Shown piece after piece: positions 50,856 through 62,971 of a stretch of DNA of 64,000 nt. The stretch covers positions 248,001 to 312,000 of the forward strand of contig OENT01000001.1 of assembly GCA_900239685.1 (NCBI GenBank), written 5' to 3'. Under the pieces are notes generated by a model. It searched no databases. It was not told the DNA's origin and saw only the letters and a list, made by a program, of their open reading frames with translations. The DNA is from Rotaria macrura. Lineage: Eukaryota; Rotifera; Eurotatoria; Philodinida; Philodinidae. Position numbers and translations under genes: made by a program. Numbering within the stretch: the stretch's first letter is position 1; the number at the start of each line of letters is the position of its first letter.

Positions 50856-53800
50856 TGAACCCTGATAATCGATGTACTAATTTGAACAATTAACAATGAT
50901 ATCCAGATTAAACAAAGAAATACTCCCAACAAACAAACGCGCTCAAAAACCAATACATATAAGATTCTTTTTGATCACATTGGTTTTTGAAGAAACCAAT
51001 AGAATCGAACAACAACAATGATTGGTTGAGTCGACACACAGACACTTATGGTACAATCGTTCAACACAATTTTCATTTTCACATTCTGAACGATGTTGTA
51101 AATTAGACCATGCATACAAATATCGAACACATATTTCATTATCATGTTGTTGAGAAAGTTTTTTTCCTCAATTTAATGAGATTCACGACGAATTAAAAAA
51201 TAGAGCGAAATCTAGCGATAGTTTCAATTACAGTATACAGAAAAAATACTGGTATTCATCGTATGATATCTGCTTCTTATATAGGCTTGTCAAAGACCAA
51301 ATAATGAACTAGATATGCATGCCATTGAAATGTTCGTTGGTTGTTCAATCGTAGTATGATTTTAACTCGAATGATAATGTAGACCGTTTCTTTTGAATAT
51401 AGCATAAATAAATAATTATACAAGTGATCGACTGCATTTAAAATAAGCACAAACGAGAAGGACGAATAGCATAGAGCATTATTTTTCCATGTCATGTTCG
51501 AGTTCTACGCAATATTTGAATCAATAGCTCATCATTCGATATCAATTCGTATTAGTTGGAATATATTAACGGAAAATGACACATCATACAGAGGTTTTTG
51601 GTTGCCATCTAGTTCATCAACTGATAACTCGATTTTATATGAATAGAGTTGATCACTAAATAGAGTCCTAGTGAGAAGAATCACTGCATAACTTTACCTA
51701 ATTACCGTCACTTGGAAACAGCAGTATTTCTTTTAGAGTAGAAATCATTTGAAATGCGGGTTATAATTATTACCATAGGATTGTGAAGATTTACATGAGA
51801 AATTTTAAAAGTCGCCTTTTACTCTGTTGTAAACAAAAAATGATTGAAGATTTAATAAAAAAATGTCCCTTACAATAGTCCGTAAGAAAACAAAAGAAAG
51901 TTTGCAAACTATCTGCGAAGGACTACAGTTCATGTAGTAGCAATTTTCTTACCTGTGGCTATAAAATTGGTTTTTACTTTTGCAAGAAAATGCATCCAGA
52001 TCAAAGTCTACTGATCTAAAAAAATATTTTATTTCTATTATATCATGCTTCTTTTAATACTAAACTGAACATTATTTACCTGATGAACTAAGAACAAATG
52101 ATCTTTTCTTTTTCACCTCATGCGATCAATTGTAAAAAATAAATCTCATTCATTTTATCTAGCTAAGGCATACATCTGCGACAAGCAATAGTTTCTTACA
52201 TAAATCTCGTTTTTCCTAAGTTTTCAATAGTAATATTTCGATGTTTTGACACTCGTTTCTTATTACTAAACAAAAAACCGATGCCTGTCAATAGACTGTT
52301 TATGATTCATTTCTTTTGTTGTTTTTCTTTCTTGCTTTACGACTGCACGGAATACAATATGCCATTGTAACAAATCGATTTTAATTGACTAGAGAGGTTT
52401 TTGTTGACTAAAATAATCCTTTAATTAATTTATTTTGATATCTCAAAACCGATCTTCATTAACTCTGAGTACTCATAATGAATAGAATACATCGTCGACG
52501 ATGATGAACCATCGTTCAACATCAGTGCTCATCGTAAGTTCAATTTTTTAACAAGGTACAATTGATTAACACAGTGTATACATCGATCCAACAGTTCCTA
52601 GTTTAAATTTTGTTAGAATATTGCAAGTGAATAATCATGACATTGCCAGTAGTATAAAGATGGATTTTCATTGTTTTACTTTTTTTTCTCATGTTCATTT
52701 GATGAGTTTTGAGTAAAACATATACCAAAGGCAAGACATCTATTTCCTATTAACAATAAATGGAAGTAGAATATTTTTGGTATAGATAGATGATTAATTC
52801 AATTCTTGTTTCAGTTATTATTAGGGTTGCATCAACAACATGTTTTTAGTAAGACCTTCTCTTTCACATTTTTAATCGAGGGTAGAAGTTATGTACTGAC
52901 ACGACTGCTATACATGTATGTTTATTCTCTCAATTGAATTCGATAAACAAGCATGAAACAAAGGTTTATAAATAACAAAAGTATTCAGCTTGACATTCAA
53001 AATCACTCATCTACAGCTAACAAGTGTGTCAAATGGAGAAAGTGGTGGTCTTGAAAATAGAAATGTCAATATCTGACATAGCAACACTAAATATAGTAGT
53101 TGATACCTTCAAGATTACACGAAACACTTCAGAAGAAACAACAGAATTCTCATCGTAGCTAAAATAATACACCAGCTAACTGTTGAAAATGAAACAGTTG
53201 CCATTTAGCGGTTAGCCGAAATAGGTATCGGAATCGAATCAACTGGTTGAATAATGCATGGTATTACTTCTTGGAGAGACTGATGAAAGATAACGAAGCA
53301 TACTGTCCATCAACTGTCAAAACATCACAAGCTGATACAGTTATCCAAGCTCTTATGGATGGCATACAAACGAATAACAACTTGATATAATTAATAATTG
53401 ATGACTGATTAAATTCAGAAAAAAACAATTATGATGTATATTCATTGTTTTATGTTACAAATGAAGTTTAACAGCTAAGATTGGCTATCGTGTAAAGCGT
53501 GAGAACAATAATTTATGTATTTTTCGCTTATATGAAATTTGTTGAAAGTAACTGTAATTCCAAATATCCGATCTTAATGATTCTATGGTATGTTAAAAAT
53601 GTGGTAGGTATATTTTGCAATTTCATCTATTCTTTTTTTTCATAGTTTCAAGTTTCAGCAAGTTGCACTCGAATTCAATGCCTTTCTATTAGCACAAGAA
53701 ATTGTGTGACATGCCGAAATATTCATTTAATAAATATTATCTAAATCAATACATGAAGATTGTAATATATTCGTTACAAATTTTATTTTATTGAAAATTT

Positions 53801-54449
53801 CTTTATAATTATTTACCAAAACAACTATATCTTTCATGATTGTAATTCGATAAGATGGTTTCGTTTTCTTTTGTTTCCCTATGTATCAATATGTCTAGTT
53901 TCCTCGCTTACTATTTTATGCACAGTATTTTTTATCTCACATGGAGAATTTACGAAGAGATAAGTATTCAAACAATAGTGCGATTAATCTTGACGATTAC
54001 ATCTACATCGTTATATTCTCATTTATCCTTCCTCTTTTGTGTGCAGGCTCAACAAGAAATAAAACCAGTAGAAACTTCAATATATCACACACAAGTTCTA
54101 ATCTTTTGTTTTTAACAACAATACGAAAGTTTAATATCTATCTTCATTTTAATCAGTCTAAACATCATCAAAAAGTATCTGTCAACTTTGTAATACCTTT
54201 TTTTTTCGTAGTAATTCCTCACCGATCATGTTATTTTCATTCACTGGAGGTAGGTTATGTTTTGTCTTGTAATCGATTCCAGATTTTAAAAATCACTAGG
54301 TAAAAAAATCCGACACATGTTTTTTATTACTGGTAAGAAATCAATGAGTGCACAATAGATATTTAGTAATTGAGAACGGTCATGCATTTAAGTAGATTTC
54401 TCACTATTAATACATCAACAGATGCTATTTATTGACGAGAAACTTTCAT

Positions 54450-54494
<45 letters not shown>

Positions 54495-55878
54495 AAATCT
54501 CGTATACAGTTATAAAGATATTAATAATAATCGATAATAGAATAAGCACTGATACATGCATACGTCGTTTGTCTTCTTACTGTTGATTGACGCTCACCCC
54601 ATTTGTTTTTTCTTGGCTTGTTCTTGTGACATAGTATGGTCCACAATATGGCGCCAACATTAAAAATAACAAACAACACCCGTTGTTATCCAAATTAATG
54701 TACCATAGAACACTTGCCATTCCTATGCTGTGCGCTTATTTTTTCTTTTATATGCATTTTAGCTTTCTATCAATAAATTGCCATTCTCATTCTGTTTCTC
54801 TGTCAATTTAGCTTAGCGCAGTTTTTACACTTGATATACATTAGTTGATTTGGCAGAACCAATATTGAAAATACTGCGGTAAGCTACTCTGAAACTATGT
54901 CTAATGTAGTAATGACAATATATTCAAATAAACTCCTTCTGTCTAAATAGACAAAAATATCTTATACTTTAAATGTCAAACCTAACATCGATAATTTTCA
55001 AAGGACACACGCACACATATGCAAAGATGTGACGACGTTACATATCTTCTTTTTCGTTACATTTAATTATTGAGATACCTTTGAAAAGAGAAAATGCGCG
55101 CTATAGTTGACGATCAGTTACTAATCGATTGAGGTCTTCATACAATAACGTCTACTGTCTCTTTATATGGCTAAATCTTCGAACAAAAACTTCGTGAGCA
55201 TAGTCAAATTTCAAACATCTGATCCGAGTGAGTTGGAAAATTCAAAATTCAAAAAACTTAGAAAAGTTATCCATAAAGAAAAATAAATTTCTTCTAAAAA
55301 CGAGTGTCACATTAATTCAATCATTTTTTCTCCGACTTCATTCTTTTGACAGTACTCGTCAATGTAATTATTTGAACGATTTATTTTCTTTTCATTTAAA
55401 AAGTGAGCTATTTGATTTCACCTTCGCATATTCACACATTTATTTCCTTATTGATGTTGCATATAAATCGGTCGATCTTCATTTCGTCTCATGTCTTTGC
55501 TCGTCTGGTTCTTATTGGATACCATCAAGAAAGATCACGATAGCCTTGATATAAAACTACATTAGCATCTGTTAGTCGGAAAGAAATATGTAGAAACTAT
55601 TATAGAGAGAAATTCCATAGATCGTTAAGATCAAATTATATGTTACATTGCTACACATTTCAGTGCATCAACTGAGTAAAGAAATGAAAGACAAGAAAAA
55701 AAAGAAACAATTACCTCTCACTCGTTTCTGTTGTCTGCTCGGTATAACTATAGCCAACCGCACGCACCTTCACATGTGCCCAGTTTAGTGTTTTTTTTTG
55801 CTTCGTTTCGCGTTGCCTAACATTGACAACTACATAAGTACCTTCATCTTATTTAATATCTACTCCTCATTTAACAAT
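50856..55878. other. Long non-coding stretch upstream of TOMM70
   Basis: About 5 kb without a supported gene. It contains a TA microsatellite at 54453-54489. Two short open pieces near 53062-53157 and 53281-53391 read like protein but have no recognisable family and intervening stops. The frames at 53855-54303 are hydrophobic and A+T-driven. The left end should include the TOMM70 promoter. Confidence 0.45.
54453..54489. repeat. (TA)n microsatellite
   Basis: About 18 uninterrupted TA units. No terminal repeats or duplications flank it. Confidence 0.9.
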
Positions 55879-56319
55879 ATGAATACTAAAGAAACAATAA
55901 TAGACGAAGATGATAAGACTGAAATTCCATCATCATCATCATCACTACCAACGAATCAACGTGCTTCTCATTCCCAACTTCTAACAAAAATTTATTATCC
56001 AGATACAATATATCCCGATAGTTATTCATTCTTTGCAGATCGGGGTGATACAGGATTATCGAAAGTCAGATCCTCATTACCTATGGATTCAACCATTCAA
56101 TATCCAACTAAACCCGTGGATCAAACAAATCCTCCGGCAGTCCTACCAACTGTGACCAAACCAACAACAAATGAAACCGATAATATTGATCGACCAAGAA
56201 AATATTCCGTAAGTAATACTTATTTACGCGATTGTCTATTACTTACTGCTGTCATATTGACATTGTGCTCTTATTTTCTTCTACGGTACTCCTGTTTCTT
56301 TCATCAATACATGCGTTAG
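55879..56319 (+). CDS. Small putative membrane-anchored protein, or alternative 5' exon of the ninjurin gene
   Basis: An open frame of 146 codons from the ATG at 55879. The first 110 residues are polar and disordered, with a Ser run, many Thr/Pro, and YYPDTIYPDSYSFF. A hydrophobic helix near the end (LLLTAVILTLCSYFLL) would anchor it with the N-terminus in the cytosol. Codon order looks genuine, but I recognise no family. Inside the frame, at 56210, a strong donor GTAAGT follows ...RPRKYS in phase 0, just before the hydrophobic segment. The downstream ninjurin exons 2, 3 and 4 all begin in phase 0. The frame could therefore be an alternative first exon of ninjurin, with the anchored form arising from intron retention. 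The ATG at 55879 is preferred over the upstream non-ATG extension. Confidence 0.4.
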   Translation: MNTKETIIDEDDKTEIPSSSSSLPTNQRASHSQLLTKIYYPDTIYPDSYSFFADRGDTGLSKVRSSLPMDSTIQYPTKPVDQTNPPAVLPTVTKPTTNETDNIDRPRKYSVSNTYLRDCLLLTAVILTLCSYFLLRYSCFFHQYMR

Positions 56320-57624
56320 AAAAAGACGAAAGTATTGTTTTCGACATTAACATGTCTATAATAGAGAGAAAAATGCTGCAACTCAATCATGCTGGCATGC
56401 ATCAACGCCATTAGACGAAGCTATGCCAGTTGCGGCAAAAGGACAAAAATATGTTAAAAACCGATGCATTATCTAGAATATCCATGCATTTCAATGTAAA
56501 TCTTATCTTAAATTTACATTTAGTAGATTTTTTTGTCATAAAGAAAAATAAAATACTAGACCGCATTGTAAGATATATATATATAGCCAACTTGTTTTTC
56601 TTCTTCAATATTGTTATCGAATTCAAAGTCTTACGTATAGATGACGAAACCACAGCAGCTATCTGCCGTTTCATATACAGATATTTATACATCTCGTTTA
56701 TCGTTATATTCGATCATCCATAGAAAGTAAAAAACAATGCCAATAAATAACTAGAAACCTGAGAATAATGGATGCATAAAAATTGACAACGATGAGTAAC
56801 ACTTATGATGCCTCGATATCGTTCCTCTTTGTCGTTGTTGTTATTTTTACGAGCGGTTTTATTTCGTGACTTGATTTCAGTGTGTTGAGGAGAAAAGAAA
56901 GAGAAAAATAAGATTAAACGCACCACAAAAAAAGACGAAAAAAGACGAAAAAAAAGAGCGACAGTAAAACAGGTAGATAGCAAAAGTATATTTCGCTGAA
57001 GCGCAACAGCGTGTATCGGAGGCAAACGGTTGCATGTATGTTGTTCGTACGTTTCAAAAAATATTATATTTTTTTTTGGTGCTGTTGTGATGTTGTCTCC
57101 TCTATTCTACAGACAAATACGAAAAAATCAGAGCCGCATTTGTACAGCGTGTATTTTTCTTTTTTCTTCTTCCGATTGTCCTTCGCGAATCGCGCATATT
57201 TACACATTTTTCTTCTAGCATCAGTCTTCGTAAGATTGATGCTGTTTTCTTCTACACTCTTCCTCTCTCTCTTCTCTCTCTCTCTCGCTCTCTGCCAGTG
57301 TCGTACCAATACACGTATTTTGTGATCGATCACAAAGGGTAATCGAGCAAGTAAGAAAGAGAAAGTTATTGACGCCTCTTCTATCGAAGATATTATGATC
57401 GCAATACCAGTTGTTATTTGTGGTTTGTTGTTCTTTTTTAATTGTTTTTGTTGTATTTGCTTACATAGTGAGCGATGAAAGCAAAGAACAGTTAAGGTCG
57501 ACGAAAAAAAATGTTTTATTAATATTTCTTCTAATAATATATTGGTCGAATGTATAGATATAGTTATAACGACGATTTTCTTCTTCGATACGTCTCAGCT
57601 GTATAGTGAAAAGGGAAAAGAAAA
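56320..57624. other. Non-coding stretch upstream of ninjurin
   Basis: About 1.3 kb with no supported gene. It includes an A/G-rich patch (56888-56965) and a CT-rich tract (57236-57296). The latter is a plausible promoter-proximal element for the ninjurin gene. The overlapping open frames on both strands in 56.4-57.3 kb lack any family signature. Confidence 0.5.
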
Positions 57625-59471
57625 ATGTCGGTAGACGACCAACAAACCATCGAATTAGCACAGGTGAGTCTTGCTCTCACTTTTTTTTGTCTATCTAAAA
57701 TAATTTGTCTTTTGTAATATTACAAAATGTGTATTTGTGTGTATGTAGAGTATTCAATTTGACTCATCGTATTTCATTGTAGGTTCCAATGATTGATCGT
57801 GAACGTGGTGAATCTGAATCTGACAAGCGTCGGTTCGATGTTAAACGTTATATGCCAACGGCACTACGTCCTCAAGATAAAACTGTATGGATTCATATTT
57901 TAAGCTTTTATTAATCTTACATTTTCTAAATATTTGCTTCTTTTTATTAGCAACCACCTAGTGTCTTATTAGATCCTCGATTTTATTCGATGAAAAAGAC
58001 GGCCATGACTATCATGTGTCTATTGGTAAGTGGAAAAGAAAATTTTTGATTAGTTTTGTTTTCGACGATATTAATCTTGACCAAGCACTCGACTATTTTT
58101 ATTTCTATATAAAATTCAAATATTTGATTAAAAACTGACGATTTCTTTTAACTTATTGAGAGATGTATATTATGCTGATCACGATCTTGCTATTAACAAT
58201 AGCTTATTTGCCATCAGTTGAATATGAATCAACTCGATTATGAATGTGTAGTTATTTTTTTAAAACTATAATACTTTTATAATGTTCCGATTGGATTCTA
58301 TTGAATGATATTATTATTCGTCAACAGATCAAAAGAATGACGCTTGTATTTAGTTAGGGAAATTTTTTTCGTGACAGTTATGATTTTATACTGTTTGATG
58401 AGAATGGATGAAAATTTTCTTCCTAAGATAAGAATGAGTGAAATTGAAAAGATATAAATTTTTACATGAGAAAAATGTTTTCATGAAAGTATACACCAAC
58501 GATAGGTTTTCACATAAAACCACAATATTTTCATGTGGTATTGTTTTAAATGTTGAAAATGTACTTCGAACACATTCCCATGTCGCAACGTAAACTCTCA
58601 AGGTTTTCATATAGGTTATCTATGTAATCGATCGAAAAACATAAAACAAGTTTCGTTTTTATCTATTTCTTAGATTATTATTATGAGTAACAGTGTACAA
58701 CTAAAACATGTTCTTAAACAAGGTCGTATACATGCATTCTATGGCACTCAAGTAACGCTTGGCATCATTTCGGTTCTAATGTGTGCTTCTATTGGTAAGT
58801 TTTCTTATCAGACAAAAGTTATGTTTGTTTTTTGACTCCGAAAGCTAGATTACGGTTATTTTTCCTTCATTTTGTAATGCTTTCTCGATATCTGTGATTT
58901 ATCATGCGTATTCGATAGTGTACAATTTTTTCTCTATTCGCTTTTGTGTAAAAAAAAAGAATCTATAGTCGTCGTCACAAAAAAAACTTACCTTCCCGGA
59001 TTCTAGGCCTTCTACAATCATACTTGCTTCTATTTACACGGCTCGATCAACTATCATTATCGTCATCATCATCATTGGCACATTTTACACGCTATGATAG
59101 AATTCTTCTTTTAATACCAGCTGCTTTAACTATTCTTTTGTTTTTATTTGATATGATCTTTTTTATAATAATGTTTCAATTTTAATTGCACTCATGAGAA
59201 TTTGTTTTTATTAATCTAATTACTTTTTATGCCTATTTGTTATGTAAATAATTCATGTTGAAATAGTGTGTATTAGTTCTTGTACGTTTGCATTGTTTGA
59301 GTTCTGATTAATTTTTTTCCTTATGTTCTAGGTGTGATTCTGATGTATGTGATGCGAATCGACTTGAATGATCAGTACAAACAGCATAAACTCGATTATA
59401 TAGACAATTGTGTCTTCTGTCTTTTATTTATTCTTGCCATCTTTAATATTTTTATTGCTGCGTGTAGTTAG
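57625..59471 (+). CDS. NINJ: Ninjurin-like membrane protein (isoform with last exon b)
   Basis: Ninjurins are small membrane proteins; vertebrate NINJ1 polymerises to rupture the plasma membrane during lytic death, and others act in adhesion. Common exons are 57625-57663, 57783-57884, 57951-58025 and 58674-58794. With last exon 59332-59471 the protein has 158 residues (human NINJ1 152). Segments align with the family: YSMKKTAM (human YASKKSAA), NSVQLKHVLKQG (human NASQLKAVVEQG), then hydrophobic helix FYGTQVTLGIISVLMCASIG. The last exon gives VILMYVMRIDLND, KLDYIDN and a final helix NIFIAAC. The N-terminal 45 residues are charged and divergent. The ATG follows an acceptor-like TACGTCTCAG by 24 nt. 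Intron 4 is followed by three possible last exons in the same phase. Confidence 0.9.
58163..58243 (+). CDS. NINJ: Possible short truncating exon of ninjurin
   Basis: Inside the 648-bp intron between exons 3 and 4, the tract ATTTCTTTTAACTTATTGAG ends in AG at 58162. From there 27 codons are open in the phase of exon 3, to a TGA at 58243, encoding a strongly hydrophobic helix (LITILLLTIAYLP). Use would yield a truncated protein lacking the conserved core. The acceptor is imperfect and the support weak. Confidence 0.2.
   Translation: MYIMLITILLLTIAYLPSVEYESTRL
59007..59185 (+). CDS. NINJ: Ninjurin alternative last exon a (divergent)
   Basis: Acceptor CCGGATTCTAG ends at 59006. The 179-bp exon takes the phase-1 join from exon 4 (donor at 58795) and encodes 59 codons to TAA at 59185. 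It begins GLLQSYLLLFTRLDQL, has a Ser run, and ends in a hydrophobic helix (LLIPAALTILLFLFDMIFFI). It keeps the hydrophobic-loop-helix plan but has little residue identity to exons b and c. The resulting protein would have 171 residues. Confidence 0.5.
59332..59471 (+). CDS. NINJ: Ninjurin alternative last exon b (canonical)
   Basis: Acceptor TTATGTTCTAG ends at 59331; 140 bp to TAG at 59471 in phase with exon 4. It encodes the family pattern: MRIDLND, HKLDYIDN, then a C-terminal transmembrane helix ending IFIAACS. It is clearly homologous to exon c: both have LMY, NDQ, YKQ and K(L/I)D in the same order. Confidence 0.85.
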
Positions 59472-59741
59472 TTGAACAATGTGACCCTACGGTTTTGTTT
59501 TATTTCTCTGCGTTTTTCGTTCATGTTTTCTTTTTCTTTGCTATCTGTATTTGTTAACAGTCTTATACAGAATTTTAGAGTGTTTCTTTCTTCTCTTTTC
59601 TTTTTAATGTACTCACATTTAAATATAATTTTTCTCCTTTTTCATGATTTATGTGTAGGCACGATACAAAAAATAATTAACGAAGAAAACAATTATGATA
59701 TCGAAATGAGTGTTATTTCCTTGTTTGTTTTATTCTTGCAG

Positions 59742-59887
59742 GTTTTTATCTAATGTATATGTTAACAATCAATGATCAGATTCCATACAAACAGCGTAAA
59801 ATTGATTTTCTACAAAACCTTGGCTTAATTCTTCTTTTTTCATTGTTTATTCTTAATATCATTTATACCATATTTCATGCTATTTAG
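59742..59887 (+). CDS. NINJ: Ninjurin alternative last exon c (duplicate of b)
   Basis: Acceptor TATTCTTGCAG ends at 59741; 146 bp to TAG at 59887, again in phase with exon 4, giving a 160-residue protein. It encodes FYLMYMLTINDQIPYKQ, KIDFLQNLG and a final helix (LFILNIIYTIF). KIDFLQNL resembles the KLDFLNNL of vertebrate ninjurin more than exon b does. The order b then c and their shared layout indicate a tandem exon duplication. Confidence 0.8.
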
Positions 59888-62001
59888 TTAGAATCTAAAA
59901 TATTTGCAATTTTATAAACATAGACGCGTTAGACATATGACTATCAAGCGCATTGGCTATTTTAAGGAAAACGAAAAGAATTTTAATGCAGTAACTTTTT
60001 TGTAAGAATCCACGTCTCTATTTTAACCGGTTATTTGTATCGTTTAGTCACATCTTCATTCATGTTTGTTGTGAAAATATGTTTTTAAAATACCTTTTAA
60101 TATGTTAAAAGTGAATGGATTACATATTTAATTAGTTTTTAGAAATACAATCAATGCTTCTCCAATATTCATTTCTTTTTAACAAATCACCTAAAAATTT
60201 ATACGTAGATGAACAAAGAGGAAGTCTTTATAGTGTGCTTTTTTGTAGAAACTTTAACTATGCTTGAATAAATAATAAAGCCATCGAAGAGAACGGACCA
60301 AAACTAAATGATTAAAACTAAAAAGTATATGTCCACATTACGAAGTGTTCGATTACTGATGAATGATATTTGAAAGGAATCAATCAGAAATTTCGCAAAT
60401 CTGGAAGTGCTCAGTTCTATACGATCCAAAATAAAATTTCACATGAGTTGATTCAAGTTGAATTATTATTGTATGATCTTGTGTAAAATCTACTCGTATC
60501 TGTGTGAAAGAGATTGATACTTGTCGGGATTAATGACGATTGCACATTTGTTATATCAATACTTTTGGAGAATTTTAATTCAACAATAAATAAGCAATAG
60601 AAGATTTTCCAGTCGAGGATATTTTTCATCTGTACACGAATCTAACTGAAGTATAAGCTGTACATAATGATATTAATATTGTGAAAGTAAAAGTATATCT
60701 TGATTTATCTGCCTATTTGCTATTAATCAACTGGTGATCTATTCATGATAGATCATTTACAAACTATAATAGCCTTCAAAAACGAGTAGTATCAGTCTAC
60801 GTTAGTTTCTAATTGAAAGTAATAAACTATTACATGTAGTATGTTACATGTGATCTTTGATGTCGTTACAAGTGTTTATCCATGCCAACATATAAAAATT
60901 CTGATAAACAGCCGATTTCAAATGTTGTGATGAATTGCTGAAGCCATTGTTCAACAATATTACATGGAAAAAATTTTCTTCAAAAACAAAAATACTTATC
61001 TGAACTATCATAAGAATTGTAATAAAGACACAACAAAGCATTATGCACCAGATCTGTCACTTCTCTATCTGATTCAGACCGGTTTCAATAATTGAAAAAG
61101 TGTTCTAATTTCAAGATTTAGTCGAGTGTGTCGCCATTTTATTAGTTGAATATATAACGTCAGTCGAAGTACAAACAAATCCTTTTGGCTTCACCATTTC
61201 AAAAAGTTTGATTTGTTGTTTTTTAATACATTCTATGATTTTAGTCAAATCAGAGTCTTCTCAAATATATTACGAAGTTAGTTAGAATTTAAAAACAATA
61301 TATCAATTAGATTTTCAACAGCTACTTGCAGGTTTCAATTCACATATACTGCAAAGACGCTTATCATTCTCAGAGAACACATTTCAACTGTATATCTTAT
61401 CATTCACATATAGTCACCTTAATCTTGTGTCGTCAACGAAGATAATCAAGACAAATATCAACTATCGAATACTAATCCAACAAAACAATTTTTCCGTTTC
61501 GACTAAAAAATCCATATATTGGCTTTTAATCTCATCACGATAAAAGAACTAAACTATAAGGTGTAAAGTATGACGGTGTTAATAACGCCTTCGCCATGTG
61601 TTTGAGCTACAATTGCATACAATTGTGTTTCGCTCAAAGGATTTTGTGACGATTCCGAACTGAGTGTATTTTATAAACGATGCTTAACCTTCCCTCACTC
61701 TTTCTTCTCTTCTTACGGATTGTCCTTCATTATTCTTACTTTCTGTCATTATCTCATTGTTATTACTTCACTACCCTTCCCTTGACTATACACTTATCCT
61801 TTTCTTTCATACTCTATGCTTCTTTGTCCTGGTTGTGCATACAATTGTATGACTTTAATGTGAACGATACGATCTTATGCTATGCAAGAATAGAACAAAG
61901 TGTAATTCTATCTGCAGTAACATCCCTTCTATCAGAATCCATCACAGATTGTCGATTCGATTCTCTTCGGATATTTTCAAGGTCTTATTTTTTTCGTACA
62001 T
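59888..62001. other. Non-coding stretch downstream of ninjurin
   Basis: About 2.1 kb with no supported gene. The open frame at 61680-62003 is rich in Leu, Phe and Tyr from pyrimidine-rich DNA and has no known domain, though its end could belong to the exon-like segment that follows. Confidence 0.45.
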
Positions 62002-62137
62002 AGATTTGAAACTTTAATTGAAACAAAGAAAGATTTTTCACAACATGCTAGATTTCAAGTAACATCCATTAGCAGTAATCCTGTTTCAATAACAACATTT
62101 GTTCATCTTAACGATAGCATAGGGAATAGAATAGCTT
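62002..62137 (+). pseudogene. Exon-like remnant abutting the inverted-repeat element
   Basis: A good acceptor tract (TTATTTTTTTCGTACATAG) ends at 62001. From there a polar, protein-like frame is open (FETLIETKKDF, then RFQVTSISSNPVSITTFVHL). It runs to about 62137, where the left terminal repeat of the next element begins; the frame continues into that element and stops at 62197. I do not recognise the family. It may be one exon of a gene cut by the insertion or a decayed fragment. Confidence 0.3.
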
Positions 62138-62445
62138 CCCAGGTCGATCAAAACGGTACAGTTTACGATCCGAATACGCAAGGAAATTGTTGTTAAAGTT
62201 ACAACGGAGTATTTACTGTAAAAAACCGGATCAATACGGTTCACTTTTGGTCTGTAACAGACCATATTATCTGGTGCGTAAATACGGACGGTATTGTATC
62301 CTTATCGTAAACGGACCGTATATAGATCGAAAACGATGTGTTACAATGTGTCCATTAAGGGACCGTTTTTGCAACTATAAATTATCCGGAATCAGTAATT
62401 ACGGAGGTCAAGTGTAACGGCCATCGTGTACCCACAGAGAAAAGG

Positions 62446-62535
62446 TAGCGATAAAACGCGACTTTCATTAGGCACAGTATTTTAAAGCGAAGGAATAATG
62501 CTGATAACAGTGCCCCATCCAATTTTTTATCGCTA
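62446..62535. repeat. Internal fold-back with 11-bp arms
   Basis: TAGCGATAAAA at 62446-62456 is exactly reverse-complemented as TTTTATCGCTA at 62525-62535. Outer bases also partly pair (GGTAG with CTACC further right). It lies within the inverted-repeat element and may be structural or a nested element. Confidence 0.6.
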
Positions 62536-62955
62536 AAATGGCTCACATTTAGCGATGTCTACCTGGCTGTTTTTTTTGTAAAGATCAGTTAGGATACCCT
62601 TCGGGGATACTCTAGTGTGTAGTTAAGTTACATTACTTTAAATTCCCGTTAGATAGATGCAGTTACATTCAAAGTTAACAGAAATATAGAGTAACAACTA
62701 CGGCATCATACATTCTCCGTCTTTACATATTCCTACACAACCAAAATAAATATCACAAAGAATATGTAAACACGACATAGAATGATTACGGACCGGCTAC
62801 GAAATGATCAAACCACGTTTTCGTAGTAGTTTGAAGAATCACATTAATTAACTCCTCGGTGCTGTGGTATCAGGAGTCAATTGCGTTATTCATTGCCGTA
62901 TGTGAGAAAGTATATGGATACTTTGGAAATATTTTTGACGAAAAGGTCAGAAATA

Positions 62956-62971
62956 AGACCGTATACGGTCT
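62956..62971. repeat. Perfect 16-bp palindrome
   Basis: AGACCGTATACGGTCT equals its own reverse complement. A related hairpin, GGTCTGT-A-ACAGACC, lies at 62248-62262 near the other end of the same element. Shared GGTCTGT/AGACC words suggest subterminal transposase-binding repeats. Confidence 0.75.

Noticed and set aside
53062-53391. Two short protein-like frames (starting MSISDIATLNIVVDTF and MKDNEAYCPSTVKTSQ)
   Set aside because: Stops and frame changes lie between them, no splice sites link them convincingly, and I recognise no family. They may be remnants of a decayed gene.
54453-54489. TA tract as a possible transposon target or origin
   Set aside because: It is a plain microsatellite without flanking repeats or other signals.
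61680-62003. Open frame of 107 codons near the right element
   Set aside because: Leu/Phe/Tyr-rich from pyrimidine-rich DNA; only its last part might join the exon-like segment after 62002.
62187-62417. Open frame inside the inverted-repeat element
   Set aside because: Arises from the CpG-rich repeated ACGG words; no transposase motif.
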